From: Campylobacter sp. RM16192
GTDB lineage: Bacteria; Campylobacterota; Campylobacteria; Campylobacterales; Campylobacteraceae
Direction of reading: 5' to 3'
DNA length: 64,000 nt
Assembly: GCF_004803855.2 (NCBI RefSeq)
Contig: NZ_CP012552.1
Location: forward strand, 1,674,001 to 1,738,000
The translations under genes were made by a program, and so were the position numbers. Of this stretch, positions 8,317 to 17,594 are shown piece by piece (within the stretch, counting starts at the first letter, position 1; the number at the start of each line of letters is the position of its first letter). The notes under the pieces were generated by a model. The model saw only the letters and a program-made list of their open reading frames with translations, was not told where the DNA came from and made no database searches.

Positions 8317-9039
8317 TTATCCTTTACGAGCTTTCTTTCTAGAATAGATATTAAGCATCTCAACAGCAAGAGAAAAGCCCATAGCAAAGTAGATATAAGC
8401 CTTAGGAACATGCAGGCCAAGACCTTCGCCTACAAGTGCAAAACCGATAAGAATTAGAAAAGCAAGAGCGAGAATTTTGATCGTAGGGTTGTTGTCCACG
8501 AAATTTGATATCGATTTTGAAGCAAACATCATCACGCCAACCGCGATGATAACCGCTAAAATCATAATCTCGATGTGATCTGCCATACCAACCGCCGTTA
8601 TAACGCTATCAAGTGAAAAGACTATATCAAGGATAGCGATTTCAGTGATAATGACTAAGAAATTCGCCTTTTTTGAAGTCTCTCTATGCTCTTCGCCATG
8701 TTCACCAGTTACGTTCGAGTGGATCTCAAGAGTGGATTTTGCGATAAGAAAAAGTCCTCCCAAAATCAGCACCAAGTCACGCCCAGTAATCGTGAAATCA
8801 AACACGCTAAAAAGAGGCTTTGTAAGCTTCATAATCCAAAATAACGAAAGCAGTAGCAATATACGCGTGATCATCGCAAACGCAAGCCCCATAATGCGGG
8901 CTTTATCGCGCTGATGAGCCGGAAGCTTACCGACTAAAATCGCTATAAATATAATATTGTCAATTCCTAAAACTATCTCAAGTCCAGTAAGCGTAACAAG
9001 CGATAGCCACGCCTCAGGGGAGCTCATCCATTCAAACAT
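8317..9039 (-). CDS. TerC/YgdQ family integral membrane protein
   Basis: 240 residues with about seven transmembrane helices. The conserved acidic motifs of the TerC/Alx family are present: GIDNII (Asp27) in the first helix, and LDIVFSLDSV (Asp138, Asp144) in the middle. Family members are linked to manganese export or metal loading of exported proteins, and to tellurite resistance only in ter operons. No ter genes are seen here, so a manganese/metal homeostasis role is the better guess. A His/Glu-rich cytoplasmic loop (HGEEHRE, about residues 114-120) separates the halves. Monocistronic by spacing. Confidence 0.9.
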   Translation of the reverse strand: MFEWMSSPEAWLSLVTLTGLEIVLGIDNIIFIAILVGKLPAHQRDKARIMGLAFAMITRILLLLSLFWIMKLTKPLFSVFDFTITGRDLVLILGGLFLIAKSTLEIHSNVTGEHGEEHRETSKKANFLVIITEIAILDIVFSLDSVITAVGMADHIEIMILAVIIAVGVMMFASKSISNFVDNNPTIKILALAFLILIGFALVGEGLGLHVPKAYIYFAMGFSLAVEMLNIYSRKKARKG

Positions 9040-9106
9040 ACTTTTTAAGTCCTTTTTTGTAAAATTTTAAAAAACAGATTATATAAGAATTTATAAAATT
9101 CTAGCT

Positions 9107-10141
9107 TTATAAAGCGGAAATATCCTCTATTAGGCTATTTATATCCTCTTCTTTGCTAGACCAACTAGTACAAACCCTAATAAAATTACGCCCATCAGCC
9201 ATCTTATAAATAAACTGAAACACATATTTTTTGCTTAACTTCTCAAGCCACTCGTCACTAAGTGCAAAAAATTGCTGATTGGTTTGAGAATTCGCCATAA
9301 CCTCTACGCCTTTATCCTCAAAGGCTTTTCTGATTTTAAGCGCGTAAGAAACGGCATTTTTACAAATTTCAAAGTAAAGATTATCGGTAAATAGCGTATC
9401 AAACTGAATTCCAAGCATCCTTCCCTTGGCCAAAAGCGCACCTCTTTGCTTCATTATATATCTAAAATCTTTTTTAAGAGTTTCATTTGTGATAACAACA
9501 GCTTCTCCAAAAAGGGTTCCGCATTTAGTGCCTCCGATATAAAAAATATCGCAAAACTCAGCAATATCTGCCAAATTTAGATCACAAAATTCGCTCATTA
9601 TCCCATATCCTAGCCTAGCTCCGTCTATAAAAAGCGGTAAATTCAAGCTTCTGCAAGCCTCGCTAAGATCTTTAAGCTCTTGCCTTGAATAAAGCGTACC
9701 AATCTCTGTAGGAAAAGAGATATATACCATTCCAGGCTGGACTGTATGATGCCTTACAGGATCTTTTTGATGAAGCTCATAACACTCTTTTACCTGATCA
9801 GCTGTTATTTTCCCATCAATTGAGGGTAAAATCAAAACCTTATGTCCACCAGCCTCTATGGCTCCAGCTTCATGGACTGCTATATGACCGCTATCTGCTG
9901 AAATTACGCCCTGATGAGGACGTAAAATAGAGGCTATAACTATAGAGTTTGTCTGAGTACCTCCAACCAAAAAATGTACATCTGCAGCAGGTTTTTTACA
10001 AGCGTCTTTGATCTTTTTTATTGCGCTTTCACAATATTTATCACTGCCATATCCTAGACATTGATCGTTATTTGTCGCAACTAAATTTTCGATAATTTTA
10101 GGATGAGCTCCACTCGCATAATCACATTGAAAATATGTCAT
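9107..10141 (-). CDS. PLP-dependent threonine aldolase / beta-eliminating lyase family protein
   Basis: 344-residue fold-type I PLP enzyme of the low-specificity threonine aldolase group (L-threonine or L-allo-threonine to glycine plus acetaldehyde). The Schiff-base lysine is Lys206 in YIGGTKCG; Asp173 in FIDGARLG would contact the pyridine nitrogen; GGTQTN (about 60-65) is the phosphate-binding turn. Members of this clade with the N-terminal YASGAHP segment may act on related beta-hydroxy amino acids, so the exact substrate is open. Start ATG at 10141. It is the last core gene before the genomic island. Confidence 0.87.
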   Translation of the reverse strand: MTYFQCDYASGAHPKIIENLVATNNDQCLGYGSDKYCESAIKKIKDACKKPAADVHFLVGGTQTNSIVIASILRPHQGVISADSGHIAVHEAGAIEAGGHKVLILPSIDGKITADQVKECYELHQKDPVRHHTVQPGMVYISFPTEIGTLYSRQELKDLSEACRSLNLPLFIDGARLGYGIMSEFCDLNLADIAEFCDIFYIGGTKCGTLFGEAVVITNETLKKDFRYIMKQRGALLAKGRMLGIQFDTLFTDNLYFEICKNAVSYALKIRKAFEDKGVEVMANSQTNQQFFALSDEWLEKLSKKYVFQFIYKMADGRNFIRVCTSWSSKEEDINSLIEDISAL

Positions 10142-10298
10142 TTACTCTCTTTGATAATTTTTTAAAAACAAGATTATACAATAAAATTAAATTAAAATTT
10201 GTATAATAAATATTACTATCAATCCAGCTTATAAAAATAATTATCTATTAAGCAGTTTAAAGATACAATTTTGTTTTTCTAAAGATAGAGATTAGAAG

Positions 10299-10313
10299 TG
10301 GTGACCCATACGA
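10299..10313. repeat. Attachment-site copy distal to tRNA-Glu
   Basis: TGGTGACCCATACGA, identical to 19557-19571, the complement of the CCA end and acceptor/T-stem part of tRNA-Glu. The rest of the tRNA is absent here, as expected for the far end of a tRNA-integrated element. Confidence 0.85.
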
Positions 10314-10903
10314 TATAAAAAGTATAAACCCATGAATCTTCATTTATAGCATATAAATAACAAACTTGCTCTGAAATTATATCATAAAATATTAATATAT
10401 TCGTTTTTTATTTACTATAATATAGCAAATAAAAATTACTTCATCTTGAAAAACTAAAATTATACCATGATTTTAAATAACAATGTTTTTAGCTATAAAA
10501 ATATACAAAAAAGAACACCTTTATTATTCATGAGCCAAAAAGGACTTCTACTCCACATTAGATATTCAGGATATTGTTTGATTTCATATAAGTTAGGGTT
10601 ATAATAGGCATGAACAAATATATAGCTCTTTGAAATTATCAATTGGACTAGAAACAGTGGATAATATGATTGTAAATGTTTTTAAATTGGCAGTAGGCAA
10701 TGGCTGGGAGTAATCAGATTAATGATAGAAAAGTTAGGATTATTTAAGCAAAATAAATGAATATCGGTATTTTATTATAAAAACGCAAATTTGCAATATC
10801 AATGGAAACTATATAGTATCCATTGATATTTAAATGCAAATCAAGCCTAGTTTCTACCCATTCCATCCATTCATAACTATGTTCATCATATCGTTATTGT
10901 TTC
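10314..10903. other. Left end of island, no intact gene
   Basis: About 590 A/T-rich bases with many stops in all frames. A short frame at about 10483 (MFLAIKIYKKEHLYYS) loosely resembles a transposase N-terminus but is too short to assign. I read this stretch as decayed mobile DNA. Confidence 0.5.
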
Positions 10904-11563
10904 TTATAGTGTCATGGTTAATATCACCTGCCAATATCCACAGAATTCATTAGATACGCTATTGTTCGCCAAACATCTTGATAAAATATCATCCATTATG
11001 GATCTATTATCTAGCCTTCTGGTATCTTCTCTGTATGCTATCTCATTAGCATAGTTTGAAAGATAAAGAACGCCTATTCTATGAAGCTGTCCATACTGCA
11101 TACGTCTAAATCTTGAGTTAAAGCTTTCTGATTGATTATTATTCTCTCCGTTTAATCCGCTATACTCTATTTGATGATTTACTCTTTTTAGATCGTAATA
11201 GGCTAATAAATCATCATAAGCTGAGTTTTCGTCAGTATGAATTTGAGAGTTTAAGGCAATGTTTGCCTTTGCTATCTTGTTTATATCACTATTGTTTTCG
11301 CTTTTTAATATAAAGGTCTTTGTTTTATTTGCACCTTTGCCTAATAAATTTCTTTCTCTTAAATAAATAATTACTCTTTTGTTAGGTTTAAAGGCTTTAC
11401 GTCTATCTATTCTATCATTTATATTATTGGCTGGTCTTATATAGTTTCCGACATAGACTCCATCCATTTCAACTACGCCTTTAAATTTCTCATTAGATTT
11501 ATGTTCCAAGATACAGGATCTGATAGCATCTGAGATTTGACCATAGTTTTTATTCTTGTGTAT
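10904..11563 (-). pseudogene. IS1595-family (ISXO2-like) transposase, N-terminally truncated
   Basis: About 200 residues of the catalytic domain of an ISXO2/IS1595-type transposase. Visible parts: EMDGVYVG with the first catalytic Asp, IHTDENSAYDDLL with the second, and NNQSESFNSRFRRMQ with the third acidic residue. The frame remains open to about 11563 with no good start, and the usual N-terminal zinc ribbon and helix-turn-helix (over 100 residues) are missing. Terminal inverted repeats were not found. It differs clearly from the intact transposase at 15352-16374, so it is a separate, older insertion. Confidence 0.8.
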
Positions 11564-11586
11564 TTAAAAGATTTAGTAGAATTTTT

Positions 11587-11612
11587 GGCTGATTTTAGAT
11601 ATAAAATCAGCC
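11587..11612. repeat. Inverted repeat in island
   Basis: GGCTGATTTTA pairs with TAAAATCAGCC (11 bp) around GATA. It lies between the transposase remnant and the glycosyltransferase cluster. It could be a terminator or an old IS end; no T-run settles this. The surrounding 11564-11774 shows no gene. Confidence 0.55.
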
Positions 11613-11774
11613 ATTCACAAATATATACTCAACCATAATGCAACTTTAAGATAAAAGAATAGAATGGGGATCTACTTATATCTTAGTATATATTTATACA
11701 AAGCTGTAAGTAGAATTTATAATATAGCTTTATAAACAAGAGGTAGATTTTATAATTGTTCAGAAAGTTATATT

Positions 11775-12803
11775 TTATTGTTTTAATTCTTTAATTTTTT
11801 TTCTTGAAAAGAAGTTGTTAATTTTCATAAAAATATGTAGTGCAGAACATAAATTCTTATCACTTTTTATATTTTTTATAAGCCAAAAACAAAATTTATA
11901 TTTAAATTTAGTTTTAAAAATATTAGAATTTAAACTAGCATTATCGCAACCATTTCTTAAAAGAATAATTGCATCTTGGTATACTTTTTTTTCATAATCT
12001 GCATGAAGAAAACTAAAAATAGTATGCATATACGTTCTATCAAAAGCCATTTTTTGTAATTTTTTAATAATATCATCATTGTTTGGCATATTTTTTCTAA
12101 AAAAATCAATTAAATCTTTTATTGCAAGATCGTAGTCTATGATATATTTAAATCTATTGATTTCAGATCCATTATTTTCACCCCACCTATAAAAATATAA
12201 ACATTTATTTATTTTTACAATTTTTTTTGAATTAAATATAATTTTTGCTAGGGCATTTAAATCTTCGGCATAAAAAATACTTTCTAAAAATAGAGTTTGT
12301 TTTAAAATCTCAGCTTTGATTAGCTTGTTCCAAATCGCATTAAATGCGAAATTGCTTACCAAGGCATTTAAGTAAAGATCCTTATCTACTATCTCGTTTT
12401 TGATAAAAGATAAATCATGCAACTCTTCATTTCTGTCTTTGTATTGCTTGTAAAAATCAACCACAACAATATCGGCCATTGTATCTTTTGCCTTTTCATA
12501 AGCAATTTTTGCATAATTTAAATGTACAAAATCATCACCGTCTACATTTATAATATATTCACCTTTTGCCAATTTTATTCCAGCATTTCTGGCAGAGGTT
12601 AATCCACCGTTTGGCTTTGTGACTATCTTTAGTCTTTCATCTTGAAAAGAATTTAAAATTTCAAGAGTGTTATCAGTGCTCCCGTCGTTTACTACTATGA
12701 TTTCAATTTCTTTTAAACTTTGATCTATGATACTTTGCACACAGTCTTTTATATATTTTGATACATTATAAGCAGGAACAACAAAGCTTACTTTAACAAT
12801 CAT
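11775..12803 (-). CDS. Family 2 glycosyltransferase
   Basis: 342 residues with a GT-A fold at the N-terminus: VSFVVPAYNVSKYIKDCVQSI, VVNDGSTDNT (about 37-46), GGLTSARNAGI (about 70-80), and the DXD-type VDGDD near residue 93. Such enzymes transfer a sugar from a nucleotide donor, here probably to lipooligosaccharide, capsule or another surface glycan. The C-terminal 150 residues are Lys/Asn-rich helices. It overlaps the broken glycosyltransferase gene upstream by 11 bases, so these genes form one operon on the minus strand. A/T content is higher than in core genes, supporting acquisition. Donor and acceptor cannot be predicted. Confidence 0.9.
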   Translation of the reverse strand: MIVKVSFVVPAYNVSKYIKDCVQSIIDQSLKEIEIIVVNDGSTDNTLEILNSFQDERLKIVTKPNGGLTSARNAGIKLAKGEYIINVDGDDFVHLNYAKIAYEKAKDTMADIVVVDFYKQYKDRNEELHDLSFIKNEIVDKDLYLNALVSNFAFNAIWNKLIKAEILKQTLFLESIFYAEDLNALAKIIFNSKKIVKINKCLYFYRWGENNGSEINRFKYIIDYDLAIKDLIDFFRKNMPNNDDIIKKLQKMAFDRTYMHTIFSFLHADYEKKVYQDAIILLRNGCDNASLNSNIFKTKFKYKFCFWLIKNIKSDKNLCSALHIFMKINNFFSRKKIKELKQ

Positions 12804-13870
12804 TTATAAACTCCTTTAGTTTTTTTGCCATCTTTTCATAGTCCCTATTTTTTACTAGGCTCTCAAGTCCATTTTTTGCCATATCTTTTAGTTTTTGATT
12901 TGTAGTATTGCAAATCTGATCTATTTGTGATGTTATCGTATTATCTTCAATAAAGAACATTGAATCATCATCAAAAAGTTTTTTACATTCATCGACTGCC
13001 GAACTAAATCCAACCAACCCACAGCAATAGTAATCCATGATCTTTGTTGGCGAGCAAAGGTTATAAAGTTTATTAATTGGCACATAGAATAAGCCTACAT
13101 CATATCTGCTCATAATATCAAATAATATTTGTTCTTCAACAGCTTCATGTAGCGTAAATCTTTTGTCTTTTGGTAAAATTTTCTTTGCGTATTTTATATC
13201 TTTTGTATAAACATCTAATACAAAATCAGCTTTAGAGTTGGAAATTTTATCAAAAAAAACTCCAAATTGCGATTTATATCAATGGCTCCTATATAGATTA
13301 ATTTTTTTGTTTTATTTTCTGAGATGTTTTCTCTTATATTTGCTAGATTTATACCCATTTGTAGAGGTAAAACTTTTATTTTTAAATTTTTGAAGAATTC
13401 ATTTTGCATTAATGATGATATTGGAAGGAATCCGTCGCATTGATTTATCAAATTTCTATATAAAAATAAGTTAATTTGATATTTTATAAATTTAAAAATA
13501 ACATTTTTTTTGTAATCTTAGCTTCGTTATAACTTCTGTAAAAATGCGGAAAACTAAGTTGAAAAAACAGTTTAAATTTATAAATCTTTTTTATTTTAAC
13601 TGCGCTTTTTAATATGTCTAAAAAATTTCTAACTATTAAAAAATCAACGCTTTTTAAACTTAAGAAATTATCATTTATTACTTTTAACGCTCTACTTCTT
13701 TGGCTTTTTAACAGAATAATTTTATTGTTATTTTTATAAATTTTATCACCAAAATATACACAATAAATTTCAAAATATTGTTTTAAAAAACCATTTATAA
13801 CATTTTCTATAAAACTTTCATTAAAATTTTCATCCTTGTCACTTATAAAAAGCAATGTTTTCATTTGCAA
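12793..13870 (-). pseudogene. Glycosyltransferase family 4-like gene, frame broken at two A/T homopolymers
   Basis: Three consecutive frames (13484-13870, 13215-13451, 12793-13113) together make one GT-B-type glycosyltransferase. The breaks fall at an 8-nt run near 13504-13511 and another at 13252-13259. Adding one base to each run restores a continuous protein of about 359 residues, reading through TKKNVIFKFIKYQ at the first and NLEFFFDKISNSKAD at the second. Family features include GFLPISSLMQNEF, KKLIYIGAIDINRNLEFF and the C-terminal SPTKIMDYYCCGL donor-site segment. It could be a pseudogene, phase-variable or expressed by slippage, or an assembly error. It overlaps both neighbours, so it belongs to the operon. 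Confidence 0.85.
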
Positions 13871-14903
13871 CCCTTTTTAAATTTTCTAACCAAATTTTTG
13901 ATATTTTGTCCGGATTAAAATCATCTTCTCTAAGTCTGGCATTTTTGCAAAAATATTGTATTTTTTCGTTATCTGACATTAAAATTTCAAGCTTTTGACT
14001 AAAATCATTAATGTCATTTACATGAATTAAAAAACCATCAAAATTATTATCTATAAGCTCACTTGGTCCTGATACACAATCTGCACTGATTCTGGCACAC
14101 TCAAAAAATATGCTTTCGATGAGAGTATTTGGCAAACCTTCACTTATTGATGTTAAAGCTACAATTTTTGATTTTGCATAATATTCGTTTATGTTTGGCA
14201 CATAGCCTTTTATTTCCAAGTTTATATTATTATTTTTTGCAAATTCTTCGCATTTTTGTCGTTCTTCCCCATCTCCACATACTATAATTTTGTATTTTTT
14301 TTGTAAATTTTTATCTGTTTTTAAAAAAGCTTTCAATAAAAACAGTAATCTTTTGTTTTTGTCAATTCTATTAGGAAATAGGATTATATTTTGTTTTTTA
14401 GATTGAATTTTCTCAACGTAAAATGGATTGTAAATTTGTATGCAATTTTTAAAATTTTTAAAATAGCCCAAATCAAATTTTGTTAAAAGTACAACTATAT
14501 TAGAAAGCTTGTAAGATAAAAATCTGAGTATTTTTTTCTTAATTTTTTTTATATTTTGATGATTTCCATGCTCTGAAATAATAACTTTTTTACCAAGAAA
14601 TTTTGAAAAAATAGATATATACGGCATATTTAAATTTACAGTGCTTATTACAATATCTGGGTTAATGTTTTTTATTAACTTTTTAAAAAATAAAAAACGT
14701 CTGACATAAAACCAATCTTTTTTGAAATTTTGATTTGTAAAATTAATAGTTTTGATATCATTAAAAAAACCATTATTTTCATCATTTCTTATCAGTACTA
14801 CCTCTACCTCGTATCCATTTTGTTTCAAAATATCATATAAAAAACGTGATACCTTAATACTTCCTCCAAAACTATTATGCCTAACAAATAAAGCAACTTT
14901 CAT
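13839..14903 (-). CDS. Family 4 glycosyltransferase
   Basis: 354-residue GT-B retaining glycosyltransferase. The N-terminal acceptor domain has the glycine-rich RHNSFGGSIKVSRFLYDIL. The C-terminal domain has KKYKIIVCGDGEERQKCEEF (about 207-226) and the donor-binding VALTSISEGLPNTLIESIFFE (about 250-270), the EX7E-like region. It is the first gene of the minus-strand glycosyltransferase operon and overlaps the broken gene downstream by 32 bases. Likely decorates a surface polysaccharide. A 93-bp part of this gene is present as an inverted copy at 14992-15084. Confidence 0.92.
   Translation of the reverse strand: MKVALFVRHNSFGGSIKVSRFLYDILKQNGYEVEVVLIRNDENNGFFNDIKTINFTNQNFKKDWFYVRRFLFFKKLIKNINPDIVISTVNLNMPYISIFSKFLGKKVIISEHGNHQNIKKIKKKILRFLSYKLSNIVVLLTKFDLGYFKNFKNCIQIYNPFYVEKIQSKKQNIILFPNRIDKNKRLLFLLKAFLKTDKNLQKKYKIIVCGDGEERQKCEEFAKNNNINLEIKGYVPNINEYYAKSKIVALTSISEGLPNTLIESIFFECARISADCVSGPSELIDNNFDGFLIHVNDINDFSQKLEILMSDNEKIQYFCKNARLREDDFNPDKISKIWLENLKRVANENIAFYK
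14139..14231 (-). repeat. Source segment of inverted duplication inside GT4 gene
   Basis: This stretch encodes NNINLEIKGYVPNINEYY and the following SKIVALTSISEG part of the glycosyltransferase. Its reverse complement recurs at 14992-15084 with only a few mismatches. Confidence 0.85.
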
Positions 14904-14991
14904 TAGTCAGATTGCCTCCATATTATTTTCTATTATTTTAGCTAAAAATTTAAATATTTAAAATTGCTTAAAACAAGAATTGAAAAAATAA

Positions 14992-15084
14992 AATAATATA
15001 AACTTGGAAATAAAAGGCTATGTGCCAAACATAAACGAATATTATGCAAAATCAAAAATTGTAGCTTTAACATTAATAAGAGAA
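14992..15084 (+). repeat. Inverted copy of a glycosyltransferase segment
   Basis: On the plus strand this reads NLEIKGYVPNINEYYAKSK then IVALTLIRE, nearly identical to the internal segment of the GT4 gene at 14139-14231, then stops. It is an orphan fragment 88 bases outside the gene start and in opposite orientation. It may be the remnant of a second, deleted glycosyltransferase copy. Confidence 0.85.
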
Positions 15085-15123
15085 GTGTAAAAAAATTGCT
15101 TTTCGGACCAGAGTAAATTTACA

Positions 15124-15174
15124 ATTAGAATAAAAGTGAGCTTAAAGTTGCTCTTTTTCACTTTTATTTCTAAT
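15124..15174. repeat. Long hairpin before the IS1595-type element
   Basis: ATTAGAATAAAAGTGA pairs with TCACTTTTATTTCTAAT with one bulged base, around an 18-nt loop. It may be a terminator or an old element end. The rest of 15085-15269 holds no gene. Confidence 0.5.
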
Positions 15175-15261
15175 ATAAATTTTATTATTTTTTAGACCAA
15201 CAAAACTTAAGCAGATTATCTCTTAACACCTTTAATAAAACATAATATAGCTCTCTTGTAT

Positions 15262-15269
15262 TTTTACTT
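15262..15269. repeat. Target-site duplication, left copy
   Basis: TTTTACTT directly abuts the left terminal inverted repeat and is identical to 18269-18276. Eight bases is the duplication size known for IS1595-family elements. Confidence 0.9.
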
Positions 15270-15283
15270 GGCTCTGTTGTAAT
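15270..15283. repeat. Left terminal inverted repeat
   Basis: GGCTCTGTTGTAAT, exact inverse of 18255-18268. Confidence 0.9.
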
Positions 15284-15351
15284 TAAATATTGAATTTTAA
15301 GCTTTATCTCGCTAAAATATCCATATTAAAAGTATCAATAAAGGTGGCAAA

Positions 15352-16374
15352 ATGGCAACTTCAAACGCAGAGCTTGAAATTGTAAAACAACTTTTTAGCA
15401 CTCTAAGTGCTGATGATAAAAAATCATTTCTAAAATCTATCAAATCAAAAGAAAAATCAGGGTCAAATTTTGCCTTTACAAAAGATATAAAAGAGTGTCC
15501 GCATTGTAAATCGGCCCATTTTACTAAAAATGGTAAAAATGGCAATTCTCAAAGATTTATTTGTAAGGATTGTTGTAAAACTTTTACAACTAGCAATAAC
15601 ACAATATTATTTGCCACTAAAAAAGATATGACAACTTGGAAATTATTTATTCATTGCTTAGTTGAAAAATATTCAATTAGAAAAACTGCTAAAATTTGCA
15701 ACATAAACACTCATACAGCTTTTAACTGGCGACATAAAATTCTTGACGCACTACAAGAAATGCAAGAGAACGTAAAACTTGACGGCATTATTGAAGCCGA
15801 TGAAACTTTTATGCCTATCTCGTATAAAGGTCATCACAAGGATTTTAATTTTCCACGTTCGGCAAAACATCGTGGCACGGCAAACACGAAGCGTGGTTTA
15901 TCAAAAGAGTTAGTTTGCATACCTTGTGTTGTAAATTTAGATGGAAAGTCTATAGCAAAAATATCAAATTTAGGCAAACCAAATATTGTTAGTTTATCCA
16001 GAGTAATACAAGGTAGGATTGAACGTGAGAGTATATTTGTAACAGATAGTTTAAGAAGCTATTTAAAACTATCAAACGAAATGAGTTTAAATCACATAAG
16101 AATACCACGCAATAAACACTCTAATGGAAGTTTTAATATCCAAGTAGTAAATAATTATCACAGCTGTCTTAAATCAATGCTAGTGTATAATTTTAAAGGA
16201 GTATCTACAAAGTATCTTAACAACTATCTTGTCTATCATAATTTTGTAAATTTTACAAAGGAAACAAATTTGGAAAAAGAACAAATTTTATTCAAGCATA
16301 TACTTGAAACTAATTGTTTAGTAAAGAGTGCGAATATAGTAGATAGACCTGCTGTGCCGTTGTTGGTGGCATAG
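15352..16374 (+). CDS. IS1595-family transposase
   Basis: 340 residues, apparently complete. An N-terminal zinc ribbon has Cys49, Cys52, Cys71 and Cys74 (CPHC and CKDC). A helix-turn-helix follows around residues 105-130 (YSIRKTAKICNINTHTAFNW). The catalytic core has Asp150 in GIIEADETF and Asp232 in FVTDSLRSY. The third position is in VNNYHSCLKSML (residues 266-277), where Asn/His takes the place of Glu, as in several IS1595 subgroups, with the following lysine kept. The start is ATG at 15352, 82 bp inside the left inverted repeat. It should mobilise the whole 3-kb unit. Confidence 0.92.
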   Translation: MATSNAELEIVKQLFSTLSADDKKSFLKSIKSKEKSGSNFAFTKDIKECPHCKSAHFTKNGKNGNSQRFICKDCCKTFTTSNNTILFATKKDMTTWKLFIHCLVEKYSIRKTAKICNINTHTAFNWRHKILDALQEMQENVKLDGIIEADETFMPISYKGHHKDFNFPRSAKHRGTANTKRGLSKELVCIPCVVNLDGKSIAKISNLGKPNIVSLSRVIQGRIERESIFVTDSLRSYLKLSNEMSLNHIRIPRNKHSNGSFNIQVVNNYHSCLKSMLVYNFKGVSTKYLNNYLVYHNFVNFTKETNLEKEQILFKHILETNCLVKSANIVDRPAVPLLVA

Positions 16375-16388
16375 AAACAAGGGTTAAA

Positions 16389-17594
16389 ATGATAAGTAAA
16401 GCTTCAAATACCATAGAAAACTACAATTTTGATACACACATTGCAAAAAGTCAATATACAAATTTAGGACTAAATCGTAATTTGGGGCAATTTTTTAGCC
16501 CTAAAATTTTAGTTGATAAGTGTATTTCTTTGATAAAAAATAAAAATGGCAGAATTTTAGAGCCTAGTTGTGGTGATTTGGCATTTAAAAAATGTCTTAA
16601 TGAAAATGCGGTTTTTATTGAGATTGATAAAAGTCTAGTTAAAGATAAAAGAGTTTTAAATATTGATTTTTTTAATTATCCACAAAGCGAAAAATTTGAC
16701 ACGATTATTGGCAATCCACCCTATGTGGATAATAAATTTTTAACTATTACTCATAAAACAGACATTAAAGTTGAAGCAAATTTATACCTTTATTTTATAG
16801 AAAAATGCTTTCATCATTTAAAAGACAATGGAGAACTTATTTTTATCGTGCCACGAGATTTTATAAAGCTTACTTCGGCAAGATACACAAATAATCTGCT
16901 TTTAAAATATGGAACTATCACGCATTTTTATGATTATGGTGATGAGAGATTATTTAGCGAAGCTTGTCCTAATGTTTGTATTTTTAGATATGAAAAAGGA
17001 AATTTTTCATACAAAACAAAGACTTTTAATGGTGAGAAATTTCTACTTATAAATGACGGAATAATCTGTTTTAGTGATACTTTAAATGTGCGTTCTTTGG
17101 GCGATTTTTTTGATATTAAAGTAGGTGCTGTCAGTGGTAAAGATGAGCTGTTTGTCAACGAAAATGGCGATGAGTTTGTTTATTCGCAGACTGCTAAAAC
17201 TGGCAAACTAAAAAAGATGATTTATGAAAGATATGATAAAGAGCTTGAAAATTTTAAAGATATTTTGATAAATCGCAAGATTAAAAATTTCAATGAAAAT
17301 AATTGGTGGGGCTGGGGTAGAGCTGTAAATTTTAGAGAAAATGAGGTTAGAATTTATGTAAATTGTAAAACTCGCAATAAAAATCCGTTTTTTGTAAGTG
17401 ATTGTAAAAAATGGGACGGCTCTGTTTTAGCATTATTCCCAAAAGTGCCATTAAATTTGAAAAAAACAGTAGAGCAATTAAATTCGCTAGATTGGAAACA
17501 AATGGGCTTTGTGACTGGCGGTAGATATATTTTTGCTCAAAAATCATTAAAGGAAGCGATGATAGATGATAATATATTTACAAGATATGGTTGA
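16389..17594 (+). CDS. N6-adenine DNA methyltransferase of a type II restriction-modification system
   Basis: 401-residue gamma-type amino-methyltransferase, methylating adenine N6 with S-adenosylmethionine. Motifs in order: motif X GQFFSP (33-38), motif I LEPSCGD (57-63), an acidic motif II EID (78-80), and catalytic motif IV NPPY (109-112). The C-terminal half would be the target recognition domain. It begins 14 bases after the transposase stop inside the same transposon, and overlaps the endonuclease start by 29 bp, so the pair is translationally linked. The recognition sequence cannot be read from sequence alone. Confidence 0.9.
   Translation: MISKASNTIENYNFDTHIAKSQYTNLGLNRNLGQFFSPKILVDKCISLIKNKNGRILEPSCGDLAFKKCLNENAVFIEIDKSLVKDKRVLNIDFFNYPQSEKFDTIIGNPPYVDNKFLTITHKTDIKVEANLYLYFIEKCFHHLKDNGELIFIVPRDFIKLTSARYTNNLLLKYGTITHFYDYGDERLFSEACPNVCIFRYEKGNFSYKTKTFNGEKFLLINDGIICFSDTLNVRSLGDFFDIKVGAVSGKDELFVNENGDEFVYSQTAKTGKLKKMIYERYDKELENFKDILINRKIKNFNENNWWGWGRAVNFRENEVRIYVNCKTRNKNPFFVSDCKKWDGSVLALFPKVPLNLKKTVEQLNSLDWKQMGFVTGGRYIFAQKSLKEAMIDDNIFTRYG

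Noticed and set aside
8317-9039. Tellurite resistance locus around terC
   Set aside because: No terA, terB, terD or terE genes nearby; TerC alone is a common housekeeping membrane protein.
10483-10740. Possible transposase or phage fragments at the left end of the island
   Set aside because: Only short peptides between stops, none specific enough for a family.
11641-11760. CTACTTA...TAAGTAG inverted repeat near 11.66-11.73 kb
   Set aside because: Arms are short and far apart in A/T-rich DNA, as expected by chance.
12793-13113. Treating the three glycosyltransferase fragments as separate small genes
   Set aside because: Adding one base at each homopolymer joins them into one family-length enzyme, and the internal starts lack ribosome sites.
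16934-17158. Antisense frame inside the methyltransferase gene
   Set aside because: Shadow of the coding strand; no start signals and no recognisable protein.
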